Of a stretch of 12,524 nucleotides of DNA, positions 1 through 6,788 are shown in pieces (the first letter of the stretch is position 1; each line of letters opens with the position of its first letter). The stretch comes from Deltaproteobacteria bacterium CG_4_8_14_3_um_filter_43_13 (lineage in GTDB: Bacteria; Desulfobacterota; UBA8473). The DNA lies in the NCBI GenBank assembly GCA_002782605.1, contig PFIF01000112.1, positions 1,423 to 13,946 of the forward strand. Direction: 5' to 3'. A program made the position numbers and the translations under genes. Below the pieces are notes generated by a model. It did no database searches. It had not been told where the DNA came from and saw only the letters and a program-made list of their open reading frames with translations.

Positions 1-32
1 GTCAAAGCACTAGTTAGCTGGGATAACACAAC

Positions 33-926
33 ATGACGAATTTTCAAGAAATCATACTATCACTTCAAAGGTTCTGGTCTGACAGGGGTTGCGTCATTCA
101 ACAACCCTATGGTGTTGAGGTTGGAGCCGGAACCTTTAACCCTGCCACCTTTCTTCGGGTTATAGGCCCTGAGCCATGGAATGTGGCATACGTTGAACCC
201 TCCCGCCGACCTACCGACGGCAGGTACGGAGAAAATCCAAACCGTCTTCAACATTACTATCAATTTCAGGTAATAATGAAACCTTCCCCAATGGATATTC
301 AAGATACATATCTAAAGAGTTTAGAAAGCCTTGGCATAGACCTGTTAGCCCATGATATAAGGTTTGTTGAAGATGATTGGGAGTCTCCTACCCTTGGTGC
401 CTGGGGGTTGGGATGGGAGGTCTGGCTGGATGGGATGGAAATAACCCAGTTCACCTATTTTCAGCAGGCTGGCGGCATAGACCTCAAGCCTGTTTCTGTT
501 GAGCTGACGTATGGGCTTGAAAGGATTGCTATGTACCTCCAGGGGATAGATAACGTATTTGATCTTAAATGGGCAGGAAAGATAAGATACGGGGATATAC
601 ATCATCAAAGTGAGGTAGAATTCTCTGTGTATAATTTTGAGCTGGCTGATGTGGCTATGCTGTTTAATCTGTTTGACATGTATGAGAAAGAATCTTTAGA
701 GCTGATCAATAAGGGCTTGGTATTACCGGCTTATGAGTACTGTTTAAAATGCTCTCATACCTTTAACCTGCTGGATGCAAGAAAGGCTATAAGTGTCACT
801 GAAAGAACGAGTTTTATAGGCAGGGTGAGAAACCTTGCAGGATTATGTGCAAAGGGTTATCTTAAACAAAGGGAAGAGATGGGATTCCCACTGCTTAAAT
901 CGGGAATTGTAAGTCGTGAATCGTAA
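33..926 (+). CDS. glyQ: Glycyl-tRNA synthetase alpha subunit
   Basis: This is the catalytic (alpha) subunit of the bacterial alpha2-beta2 glycyl-tRNA synthetase, which activates glycine with ATP and, with GlyS, charges tRNA-Gly in the cytoplasm. At 297 aa it matches the family (about 290-305). Family blocks visible in order: EVGAGTFNPATFLRVIGPEP (29-48), SRRPTDGRYGENPNRLQHYY, FVEDDWESPTLGAWGLGWEV, ITQFTYFQQAGG, TYGLERIAMY and, near the end, NLLDARKAISVTERTSFIGR. The ATG at 33 begins exactly where family members begin (MTNFQEIILSLQRFW); the upstream ribosome site is weak. Residue 27 is Gly in QQPYGVEVG, where I expect Asp from remembered homologues. The last residues (SGIVSRES) lie beyond the normal end near GFPLLK and are encoded by a 7-bp repeat. 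glyS follows after 45 bp. Identification is very secure. Confidence 0.98.
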   Translation: MTNFQEIILSLQRFWSDRGCVIQQPYGVEVGAGTFNPATFLRVIGPEPWNVAYVEPSRRPTDGRYGENPNRLQHYYQFQVIMKPSPMDIQDTYLKSLESLGIDLLAHDIRFVEDDWESPTLGAWGLGWEVWLDGMEITQFTYFQQAGGIDLKPVSVELTYGLERIAMYLQGIDNVFDLKWAGKIRYGDIHHQSEVEFSVYNFELADVAMLFNLFDMYEKESLELINKGLVLPAYEYCLKCSHTFNLLDARKAISVTERTSFIGRVRNLAGLCAKGYLKQREEMGFPLLKSGIVSRES

Positions 927-928
927 AT
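900..928 (+). repeat. Heptameric repeat tract at the 3' end of glyQ
   Basis: Four consecutive 7-bp units start at 901, 908, 915 and 922. They are variants of CGTRAAT/CGTAAGT (the first reads CGGGAAT, the last CGTAAAT). The same unit family recurs at 3073-3145 and 6701-6765. Here the tract supplies the last codons and the TAA stop of glyQ. Unlike the other two sites, it has no facing inverted copy. Confidence 0.75.
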
Positions 929-933
929 AGTAG

Positions 934-956
934 GAGTTGGGGTCTGCCCCCAACTC
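934..956 (+). other. Perfect 9-bp hairpin in the glyQ-glyS gap
   Basis: GAGTTGGGG (934-942) pairs perfectly with CCCCAACTC (948-956) around a 5-nt loop. Only three T follow, so it is a poor intrinsic terminator. It ends four bases before the AGGG (960-963) that is the best candidate ribosome site for glyS at 972. It could act as an mRNA processing or stability element, or tune GlyS translation relative to GlyQ. The function is inferred; the pairing is directly seen. Confidence 0.6.
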
Positions 957-971
957 TTTAGGGTCAGACAT

Positions 972-3044
972 ATGTCAAAAGAGTTACTCTTGGAAATAGG
1001 AACAGAGGAGATTCCATCAGGGTTTGTACCCAAAGCCCTGAAGGATATGAAGGAACTCATCGAAAAGGAGCTTAAGAACCTTAGAATCGGATTTGGAGAG
1101 ATAAAAACCCTGGGTACTCCCAGAAGGCTGGTGCTCTATATTGACCATATGTCGGACAAGCAGGAGGATACCTATGTAGAGATAATAGGACCGTCAAAAA
1201 AGGTGGCTTTCGACGAAAACGGGGATCCAACAAAGGCAGCCATAGGTTTTGCACGAGCCCAAGGGGTAAACCCAAGCGATCTCCAACAGGTAAGCATCCT
1301 TAAGGGAGAATACCTGGCAGTCAGAAAAAAGGAGATGGGCAATGATACAAAAGGGGTCCTCTCTTCGATCCTGCCAGAGTTCATTACGTCTATCCCCTTC
1401 CCCAAATCCATGAGATGGGGAGACTCGTCAATAAGGTTCGTCCGCCCCATCCACTGGATTCTGTGTATGTTTAATGGGGAGATAGTTCCTTTCAAGATGG
1501 ATAATACTGAAAGCGGAAACCAATCCTTTGGTCATCGTTTTATGAAACCAGATCCATTTAAGGTACAGGACTTTAACCACTATATTCAGCGCCTCAGAGA
1601 TGCCTACGTTATTATAGATCCAATAGAGAGAAAAGAGAAAATAAAAGAGATAATCTCTCACTCTGCTACAGCGGTATCAGGGAAGGTATTAAAGGATGAT
1701 GATCTGCTGGATAATGTAACCTATCTGGTGGAATATCCGACAGCAATAGTGGGAAGATTTGAAGAGGGGTTTTTGAATCTGCCCAGAGAGGTTCTGATAT
1801 CCAGCATGAGGGAACATCAGAAGTATTTTTCCATAGTCGATGATGCTGACGGACTGTTGCCATACTTCATTGCTGTTAACAATACCTTGGCAAAAGATCC
1901 TGAAATAGTTGTCAGTGGAAATGAGAGGGTCTTGAAGGCCAGGCTATCTGATGCCAGGTTTTTCTTCAAAGAAGACCAAAAGATACATTTCTCAGAGAGG
2001 GTTCACCACTTAAAGGAGATAGTCTTCCAATCAGAATTGGGAACCTTTTATGAAAAGGTTATGAGGTTCCAAAAGATGGCCGAATACCTGGCATTGGAGA
2101 TTATGCCTGAACTCAAAGAGACAACGAAAAAGGCTGCCCTTCTCTGTAAAGCCGATCTGACTTCCGGGATGGTTGGAGAGTTTCCAAAACTTCAGGGGGT
2201 CATGGGCAGAGAATATGCCTTGCTTTCGGGCGAAGCCGTAGAAGTGGCAACTGCCATCTATGAACATTACCTCCCCAGATTCGCCGGGGACGTCCTCCCG
2301 TCTACCCACGCAGGGGCATTCGTCAGCATAGCCGATAAGTTAGATACGGTGGTAGGGTGTTTTGGGGTTGGACTGGTTCCAACAGGTACATCTGATCCCT
2401 ATGCCTTAAGACGTCAGGCATTGGGAATTATTAACATCGTCCTGGATAAAAAATATCCCATCTCACTTAAGAAATTAATTGAAAGAAATATAGAATACCT
2501 GAATGGTAAGATATCCAGGGATCCCGTTATGGTTAAAGAGGGAGTCCTCGAGTTCTTTAGACTCCGCCTTCAACATCAGTTAACGAGTCAGGGATACCCT
2601 TATGACACAATAGATGCGGTTCTCTCTTTGTACTTTGACGATATGGCTGATTCTTTTGAAAGGATAAAGGCATTACAAGAGTTGAAGAATCAGCCCGATT
2701 TTAAACCTCTGGCAATAGCCTTTAAAAGGGCTTCCAATATATTAAGCCAATCGCATCCGGGGGGAGAGGTCGTCCCATCCTTATTCCAGGATTCCGTGGA
2801 AAACACCCTCTTAGAGGCATATAAGGAGATCGAAGGATATGTTGTAAAACTGATTTCTAAAAAGAGATATCTTGAGGCTTTGATCAAAATGGTTCAACTC
2901 AGAAAACCCGTGGATGATTTTTTCGATAACGTAATGGTGATGGTAGAAGATGATAAAACAAGGGAAAACAGGCTCGCTATACTTGCCGAAATATCGGGGC
3001 TTTTTTTAAAGATCGGTGACTTTTCGAAGATTGTAACCGAATAG
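972..3044 (+). CDS. glyS: Glycyl-tRNA synthetase beta subunit
   Basis: This is the beta subunit of the heterotetrameric glycyl-tRNA synthetase. It recognises tRNA-Gly and is needed for charging by GlyQ. At 690 aa it is essentially the standard length (E. coli GlyS 689). Visible family blocks: N-terminal LLLEIGTEEIPSGFVPKAL, GDPTKAAIGFARAQGV, FPKSMRWGDSSIRFVRPIHW, VLKARLSDARFFFKEDQ, KADLTSGMVGEFPKLQG with MGREYALLSGE (the HD-like middle region), PTGTSDPYALRRQALGI, and a C-terminal helical DALR-type anticodon-binding region (about 575-690). The ATG at 972 fits the family start and has AGGG 8 nt upstream, just after a hairpin. It lies 45 bp after glyQ, the usual gene order. No frameshift or missing block is apparent. 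Confidence 0.98.
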   Translation: MSKELLLEIGTEEIPSGFVPKALKDMKELIEKELKNLRIGFGEIKTLGTPRRLVLYIDHMSDKQEDTYVEIIGPSKKVAFDENGDPTKAAIGFARAQGVNPSDLQQVSILKGEYLAVRKKEMGNDTKGVLSSILPEFITSIPFPKSMRWGDSSIRFVRPIHWILCMFNGEIVPFKMDNTESGNQSFGHRFMKPDPFKVQDFNHYIQRLRDAYVIIDPIERKEKIKEIISHSATAVSGKVLKDDDLLDNVTYLVEYPTAIVGRFEEGFLNLPREVLISSMREHQKYFSIVDDADGLLPYFIAVNNTLAKDPEIVVSGNERVLKARLSDARFFFKEDQKIHFSERVHHLKEIVFQSELGTFYEKVMRFQKMAEYLALEIMPELKETTKKAALLCKADLTSGMVGEFPKLQGVMGREYALLSGEAVEVATAIYEHYLPRFAGDVLPSTHAGAFVSIADKLDTVVGCFGVGLVPTGTSDPYALRRQALGIINIVLDKKYPISLKKLIERNIEYLNGKISRDPVMVKEGVLEFFRLRLQHQLTSQGYPYDTIDAVLSLYFDDMADSFERIKALQELKNQPDFKPLAIAFKRASNILSQSHPGGEVVPSLFQDSVENTLLEAYKEIEGYVVKLISKKRYLEALIKMVQLRKPVDDFFDNVMVMVEDDKTRENRLAILAEISGLFLKIGDFSKIVTE

Positions 3045-3072
3045 TGTTGATACATGTTTGGGATTTAAATAC

Positions 3073-3146
3073 CGTGAATCGTAAGTCGTAAGTCGAATGA
3101 AAATAAAAGCCCCGTTTCCGACTCTCGATTCACGATTTACGACTTA
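3073..3146. repeat. Inverted heptameric repeat between glyS and ppdK
   Basis: The left arm (3073-3096) has 7-bp units CGTGAAT, CGTAAGT, CGTAAGT and then CGA. The right arm (about 3125-3146) carries the same unit family in reverse complement. The arms pair over roughly 20 bp with a few mismatches, several of which would be G-U pairs in RNA, around a ~28-nt centre. No U-tract follows on the plus strand, so a classical terminator is not supported. The element fills most of the 124-bp gap and stops just before the ppdK ribosome site. Confidence 0.7.
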
Positions 3147-3153
3147 AAAACAT

Positions 3154-3160
3154 AGGAGGT
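3154..3160 (+). promoter_or_regulatory. Strong Shine-Dalgarno for ppdK
   Basis: AGGAGGT is a near-perfect anti-16S match, 8 nt before the GTG at 3169. This fixes the unusual GTG start. The ATG at 3161 directly abuts the site, is too close to be used and is not in frame with ppdK. It is the strongest ribosome site I see in the window, consistent with high PPDK expression. Confidence 0.85.
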
Positions 3161-3168
3161 ATGTTCAC

Positions 3169-5940
3169 GTGAAAAAATACGTCTACTTCTTTGGCAGTGG
3201 AAAAACTGAAGGCAATGCAAAAATGAAGGAGCTTTTGGGCGGCAAAGGATGTAATCTGGCAGAGATGGCAAACCTTGGCATCCCGGTTCCTCCTGGATTT
3301 ACCATAACAACAGAGGTCTGCACCGCATATTATGATAATAATGGAAATTATCCTGAGGGGTTAAAGGCTCAGGTTGAAGATAATTTAACCAGGATTGAAA
3401 CCGCTATGGGGGCAAAATTTGGCGATGAGGATAATCCACTTCTGGTATCAGTAAGGTCCGGGGCACGGGTATCTATGCCAGGTATGATGGATACGGTGCT
3501 TAATTTAGGATTAAATGACATGACGGTCAAGGGGCTTATCAAACAATCCAATGATGAAAGATTCGCTTATGACTGTTACCGCAGGTTTGTGCAGATGTAC
3601 GGAGATGTGGTATTGGGCCTGAAGCCCGTAGAGAAGTATGAAAGGGACCCCTTTGAGGTTATCCTGGAGGCAAAGAAGGAGAAGAAAGGAGTTACCTTTG
3701 ATAATGAGCTAAACCATGTTGATCTCAAAGAATTAGTAGCAGAGTTCAAGCTTGAAATCAAAAAGAGACTCGGCGTTGACTTCCCCGAGGATCCCATGGA
3801 ACAGTTATGGGGGGCAATTGGAGCCGTATTCGGTTCATGGAATAATGAGAGAGCGATTGCCTATCGTGAACTCAACAACATACCCAGACATTGGGGAACA
3901 GCAGTGAATGTACAGACAATGGTCTTCGGAAATATGGGTGATGACAGCGGTACAGGGGTGGCATTTACCCGTGATCCATCTACAGGGACGAATATATTTT
4001 ATGGAGAATACCTCATGAATGCCCAGGGAGAAGATGTGGTGGCAGGCATTCGTACCCCAAAACCTATCAACAAAATCCAAAAAGGGGATAGCCCTCTTCC
4101 CTCTCTGGAAGAAGAACTGCCTGATATTTATGGCCAACTGGTCGGCATTAGAGATAAACTTGAGAAGCATTATAGAGACTTACAGGACATTGAATTTACC
4201 ATCCAGAAAGGAAAGCTCTGGATGCTCCAGACTCGCTCCGGGAAACGTACCGGTTTTGCTGCCCTCCGTATAGCGGTAGAAATGGTGAGGGAAGGGTTGA
4301 TCAAAAAAGAAGAAGCGATTATGAGGATAGAGCCTGAACAGTTAAACCAGTTGCTAAATCCTGTCTTCGACCTGGAAGAAAAGAGAAATGCAATAAAGGG
4401 AGGGAGACTGCTGGCCAGAGGATTGAATGCAGGGCCTGGGGCTGCCTGTGGCAAGGTTGTATTCAATGCTGCAGAGGCAGAAGAACTTGCCAAAAAAGGT
4501 GATAAAGACATTATACTGGTGAGGATTGAGACATCACCCGAAGACATTAGAGGGATGAATGCAGCAAAGGGTATCTTAACCGCCAGGGGTGGAATGACAT
4601 CCCATGCTGCCCTGGTTGCCAGACAGATGGGAAAGGTTTGTGTGGCTGGCTGTGGAGCATTGGAGATTGACTACACCGCGCAAAAGATGAAAGTTGGGAA
4701 CAACACCATAAAAAAGGGAGACTATATCTCTATTGATGGCACCCTTGGAGAGGTTATCCTCGGTAAGATCCCCACCACTCCATCAGAAACTTTACAGGTA
4801 CTGATAGATAAAACTTTGAAGCCAGAAGACTCACAGACGCATCAGATATATGCAGAGATAATGTCCTGGGCAGATGAAATCAGGGCTTTGAGGATACGCA
4901 CCAATGCCGACAAGCCCGATCAGGTTAGCACTGCCATAAGTCTTGGCGCTGAGGGCATAGGACTCTGCAGAACTGAACATATGTTCTTTGAAGGAGATCG
5001 TATAGACTCAGTCCGGGAGATGATCCTGTCCGATGACAGGGCAGGAAGGGAAAAGGCATTGGGAAAACTTCTGCCAATGCAGAGGGAAGACTTTGCGAGT
5101 ATCTTCAGGCTGATGAACGGGATGCCGGTTACCATCCGAACCCTTGATCCCCCCCTTCATGAATTCCTTCCTGGGAATCCAAAAGATGTCAATATACTGG
5201 CTAAAAAAATGGGGATATCCAAAAAAAAGCTGACCTCCAGGATAGAAAGCCTGCATGAGACCAATCCCATGCTTGGCCATAGGGGATGCCGTCTCGGCAT
5301 AGTCTATCCGGAGATTACCGAGATGCAGGCAAGGGCAATATTTGAAGCGGCGTGCCAGGTGGCAAAAGAGGGCATCAAGGTTTTTCCTGAAGTGATGATA
5401 CCCCTTGTGGGACATGTAAAGGAATTGATTATGCAGAAAGAGGTAGTGGACAGGGTTGCAAAAGAGGTCATAGTCGCTTATGGGATCGAGTTAGACTACC
5501 TGGTGGGAACAATGATAGAGCTGCCCAGAGCGGCTATTACAGCGGACGAGATAGCCCAGGTTGCGGAGTTTTTCTCCTTCGGCACCAATGACCTAACTCA
5601 GATGACCTTTGGATTGAGCAGGGATGACGCAGGTAAATTCCTGCCCTCCTATATCAAAGAAGGTATACTGGAAACGGATCCGTTTCAACAATTGGATCAA
5701 GGTGGGGTTGGAAAGTTAGTTGAGATAGGTGTACAGAAGGGGAGAGGGGAGAAGCCATCTTTAAAAGTAGGTATATGTGGAGAACACGGCGGAGACCCCA
5801 GTTCAATAGAGTTTTGCCATAGAACAGGCCTGAACTATGTTAGCTGTTCTCCTTACCGTATTCCTATAGCAAGGCTGGCAGCGGCACAGGCGGTGTTGAG
5901 GGGTAAGGAGTCAGAAGTCAGAAGTCAGAAGTCAGAATAG
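3169..5940 (+). CDS. ppdK: Pyruvate, phosphate dikinase
   Basis: PPDK interconverts pyruvate + ATP + phosphate and PEP + AMP + pyrophosphate in the cytoplasm. Domains in order: an N-terminal ATP-grasp nucleotide domain (GGKGCNLAEMANLGIPVPPG near residue 25; VSVRSGARVSMPGMMDTVLN near 100), the phosphohistidine swivel domain with GGMTSHAALVARQMG (phosphorylated His479; the preceding Thr-Ser is the usual PDRP-control position), and the C-terminal PEP/pyruvate TIM barrel (EGIGLCRTEHMFF, FSFGTNDLTQMTFG, GICGEHGGDPSS with catalytic Cys870). At 923 aa it is somewhat longer than the common 870-900. The final ~10 residues after AAAQAVLRGKE come from four GTCAGAA repeats and are probably not functional. 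The GTG start is fixed by the AGGAGGT site and the canonical MKKYVYFFGSGKTEGNAKMK-type opening. No regulator (PDRP) gene is in the window. Confidence 0.97.
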   Translation: MKKYVYFFGSGKTEGNAKMKELLGGKGCNLAEMANLGIPVPPGFTITTEVCTAYYDNNGNYPEGLKAQVEDNLTRIETAMGAKFGDEDNPLLVSVRSGARVSMPGMMDTVLNLGLNDMTVKGLIKQSNDERFAYDCYRRFVQMYGDVVLGLKPVEKYERDPFEVILEAKKEKKGVTFDNELNHVDLKELVAEFKLEIKKRLGVDFPEDPMEQLWGAIGAVFGSWNNERAIAYRELNNIPRHWGTAVNVQTMVFGNMGDDSGTGVAFTRDPSTGTNIFYGEYLMNAQGEDVVAGIRTPKPINKIQKGDSPLPSLEEELPDIYGQLVGIRDKLEKHYRDLQDIEFTIQKGKLWMLQTRSGKRTGFAALRIAVEMVREGLIKKEEAIMRIEPEQLNQLLNPVFDLEEKRNAIKGGRLLARGLNAGPGAACGKVVFNAAEAEELAKKGDKDIILVRIETSPEDIRGMNAAKGILTARGGMTSHAALVARQMGKVCVAGCGALEIDYTAQKMKVGNNTIKKGDYISIDGTLGEVILGKIPTTPSETLQVLIDKTLKPEDSQTHQIYAEIMSWADEIRALRIRTNADKPDQVSTAISLGAEGIGLCRTEHMFFEGDRIDSVREMILSDDRAGREKALGKLLPMQREDFASIFRLMNGMPVTIRTLDPPLHEFLPGNPKDVNILAKKMGISKKKLTSRIESLHETNPMLGHRGCRLGIVYPEITEMQARAIFEAACQVAKEGIKVFPEVMIPLVGHVKELIMQKEVVDRVAKEVIVAYGIELDYLVGTMIELPRAAITADEIAQVAEFFSFGTNDLTQMTFGLSRDDAGKFLPSYIKEGILETDPFQQLDQGGVGKLVEIGVQKGRGEKPSLKVGICGEHGGDPSSIEFCHRTGLNYVSCSPYRIPIARLAAAQAVLRGKESEVRSQKSE
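5910..5937 (+). repeat. Four perfect tandem GTCAGAA heptamers
   Basis: GTCAGAA is repeated four times without error (5910-5937) inside the last codons of ppdK; the TAG stop follows directly. Because 7 is not a multiple of 3, the encoded tail (SEVRSQKSE) is not itself periodic. The unit differs from the CGTRAAT-type unit elsewhere but has the same period and the same gene-end location. Confidence 0.9.
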
Positions 5941-5962
5941 ACTCAAAACAAGCTACAGAGAT

Positions 5963-6706
5963 ATGGTGATAAGAAGGAAAGAACGCCTTGACAAACTATT
6001 GGTTGATCGAGGCTTAGCCCAGAGCCGGGAAAGGGCAAGCGCCCTGATTATGGAAGGTAAGGTCTCTGTAAATGGTATCAGGGTTGATAAGGCAGGCACA
6101 AAGGTATCAACTGATTCTTCCCTGAAATTAAAAGAGAATGATATACCCTACGTAAGTCGTGGGGGGGTAAAGTTAGCCTATGCCCTGGATGAATTCAAGC
6201 TGGAGGTAAAGGACAAGGTAGCCCTTGATATAGGGGCTTCTACCGGGGGTTTTAGTGATTGTCTATTGCAAAGGGGAGCTAGAAAGGTCTATGCCGTTGA
6301 TGTAGGCTATGGACAACTCGCATGGAGAATAAGACAGGACCCCCGGGTGGTCAGTCTGGAACGCAGGAATATCCGTTACATAACCCCGGAAGAGATCGGT
6401 GAAAAAGCCGATCTGGCTGTAATAGACATCTCATTCATATCCCTGACCAAGGTCCTAATCAAAGTGACTGAACTGATAAAAGAAAAAGGCTATATGATAG
6501 CCTTAATAAAACCCCAATTTGAAGTAGAAAAGGGGGAAGTCGGTAAAGGGGGAATAGTTAAGAACCCTGAAAAGCATAGGCAGGCAATTCAAAAGATAGA
6601 AGGATTCGCCTCCCTTCATGATCTAAAGGTACTGGGACTTATTGACTCCCCTATATTGGGAGCCGATGGGAATAAAGAGTTTCTGATATACCTAGCTAAA
6701 TCGTAA
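5963..6706 (+). CDS. tlyA: TlyA-family rRNA 2'-O-methyltransferase (hemolysin-like)
   Basis: This family is best known for SAM-dependent ribose methylation of 16S/23S rRNA (mycobacterial TlyA); many members are mis-named hemolysin A. At 247 aa it is typical. An N-terminal S4 RNA-binding domain spans about 6-65 (RLDKLLVDRGLAQSRERA, EGKVSVNG). An FtsJ/RrmJ-like methyltransferase fold follows: SAM motif LDIGASTGGFSDCLL (88-102), and a plausible K-D-K-E catalytic set at Lys70, Asp155, Lys183 and Glu239. The ATG at 5963 has only a weak ribosome site (ACAGAG); a GTG at 5966 is the alternative. It begins 22 bp after ppdK. The last codon (Ser, TCG) and the TAA stop come from the start of an inverted heptameric repeat, so the original stop may have lain elsewhere. 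Exact substrate positions cannot be read from sequence. Confidence 0.93.
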   Translation: MVIRRKERLDKLLVDRGLAQSRERASALIMEGKVSVNGIRVDKAGTKVSTDSSLKLKENDIPYVSRGGVKLAYALDEFKLEVKDKVALDIGASTGGFSDCLLQRGARKVYAVDVGYGQLAWRIRQDPRVVSLERRNIRYITPEEIGEKADLAVIDISFISLTKVLIKVTELIKEKGYMIALIKPQFEVEKGEVGKGGIVKNPEKHRQAIQKIEGFASLHDLKVLGLIDSPILGADGNKEFLIYLAKS

Positions 6707-6765
6707 GTCGTAAGTCGTAAATATCGCAAATAGGATAAAACCCATTTACGATTCACGATTCACGA
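6701..6765. repeat. Inverted heptameric repeat between tlyA and ispH
   Basis: The left arm 6701-6722 (T then CGTAAGT, CGTAAGT, CGTAAAT) faces the right arm 6744-6765, whose reverse complement has CGTGAAT-type units. The 22-bp arms match at 18 positions; two of the four mismatches would be G-U in RNA. The loop is 21 nt. The tlyA stop lies inside the left arm, and the ispH ribosome site starts 11 nt after the right arm. No T-tract follows, so I do not call it a terminator. Confidence 0.75.
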
Positions 6766-6775
6766 AGTCCCAATT

Positions 6776-6780
6776 GAGGA
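6776..6780 (+). promoter_or_regulatory. Ribosome binding site deciding the ispH start
   Basis: GAGGA (continuing AG) sits 8 nt upstream of the ATG at 6789. The in-frame TTG at 6774 overlaps this site and would add five poorly conserved residues, so the ATG is the better start. Confidence 0.75.
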
Positions 6781-6788
6781 AGCAAAAA

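Noticed and set aside
3073..3146. Rho-independent terminator after glyS
   Set aside because: The inverted repeat is long and AT-rich at its ends and no T-run follows on the plus strand, so it lacks the terminator signature.
4019..4273. 84-codon plus-strand frame overlapping ppdK
   Set aside because: It is an out-of-frame shadow inside the ATP-binding region of ppdK; no family resemblance.
4170..4547. 125-codon open frame antisense to ppdK
   Set aside because: It lies wholly within the conserved ppdK coding sequence, has low-complexity Ser/Leu-rich translation and no ribosome site. The same applies to other antisense or alternate-frame openings inside glyQ, glyS, ppdK, ispH and the M23 gene.
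6774..6788. TTG at 6774 as the start of ispH
   Set aside because: It overlaps the GAGGA ribosome site that is correctly spaced for ATG 6789, and the added residues are not typical of IspH.
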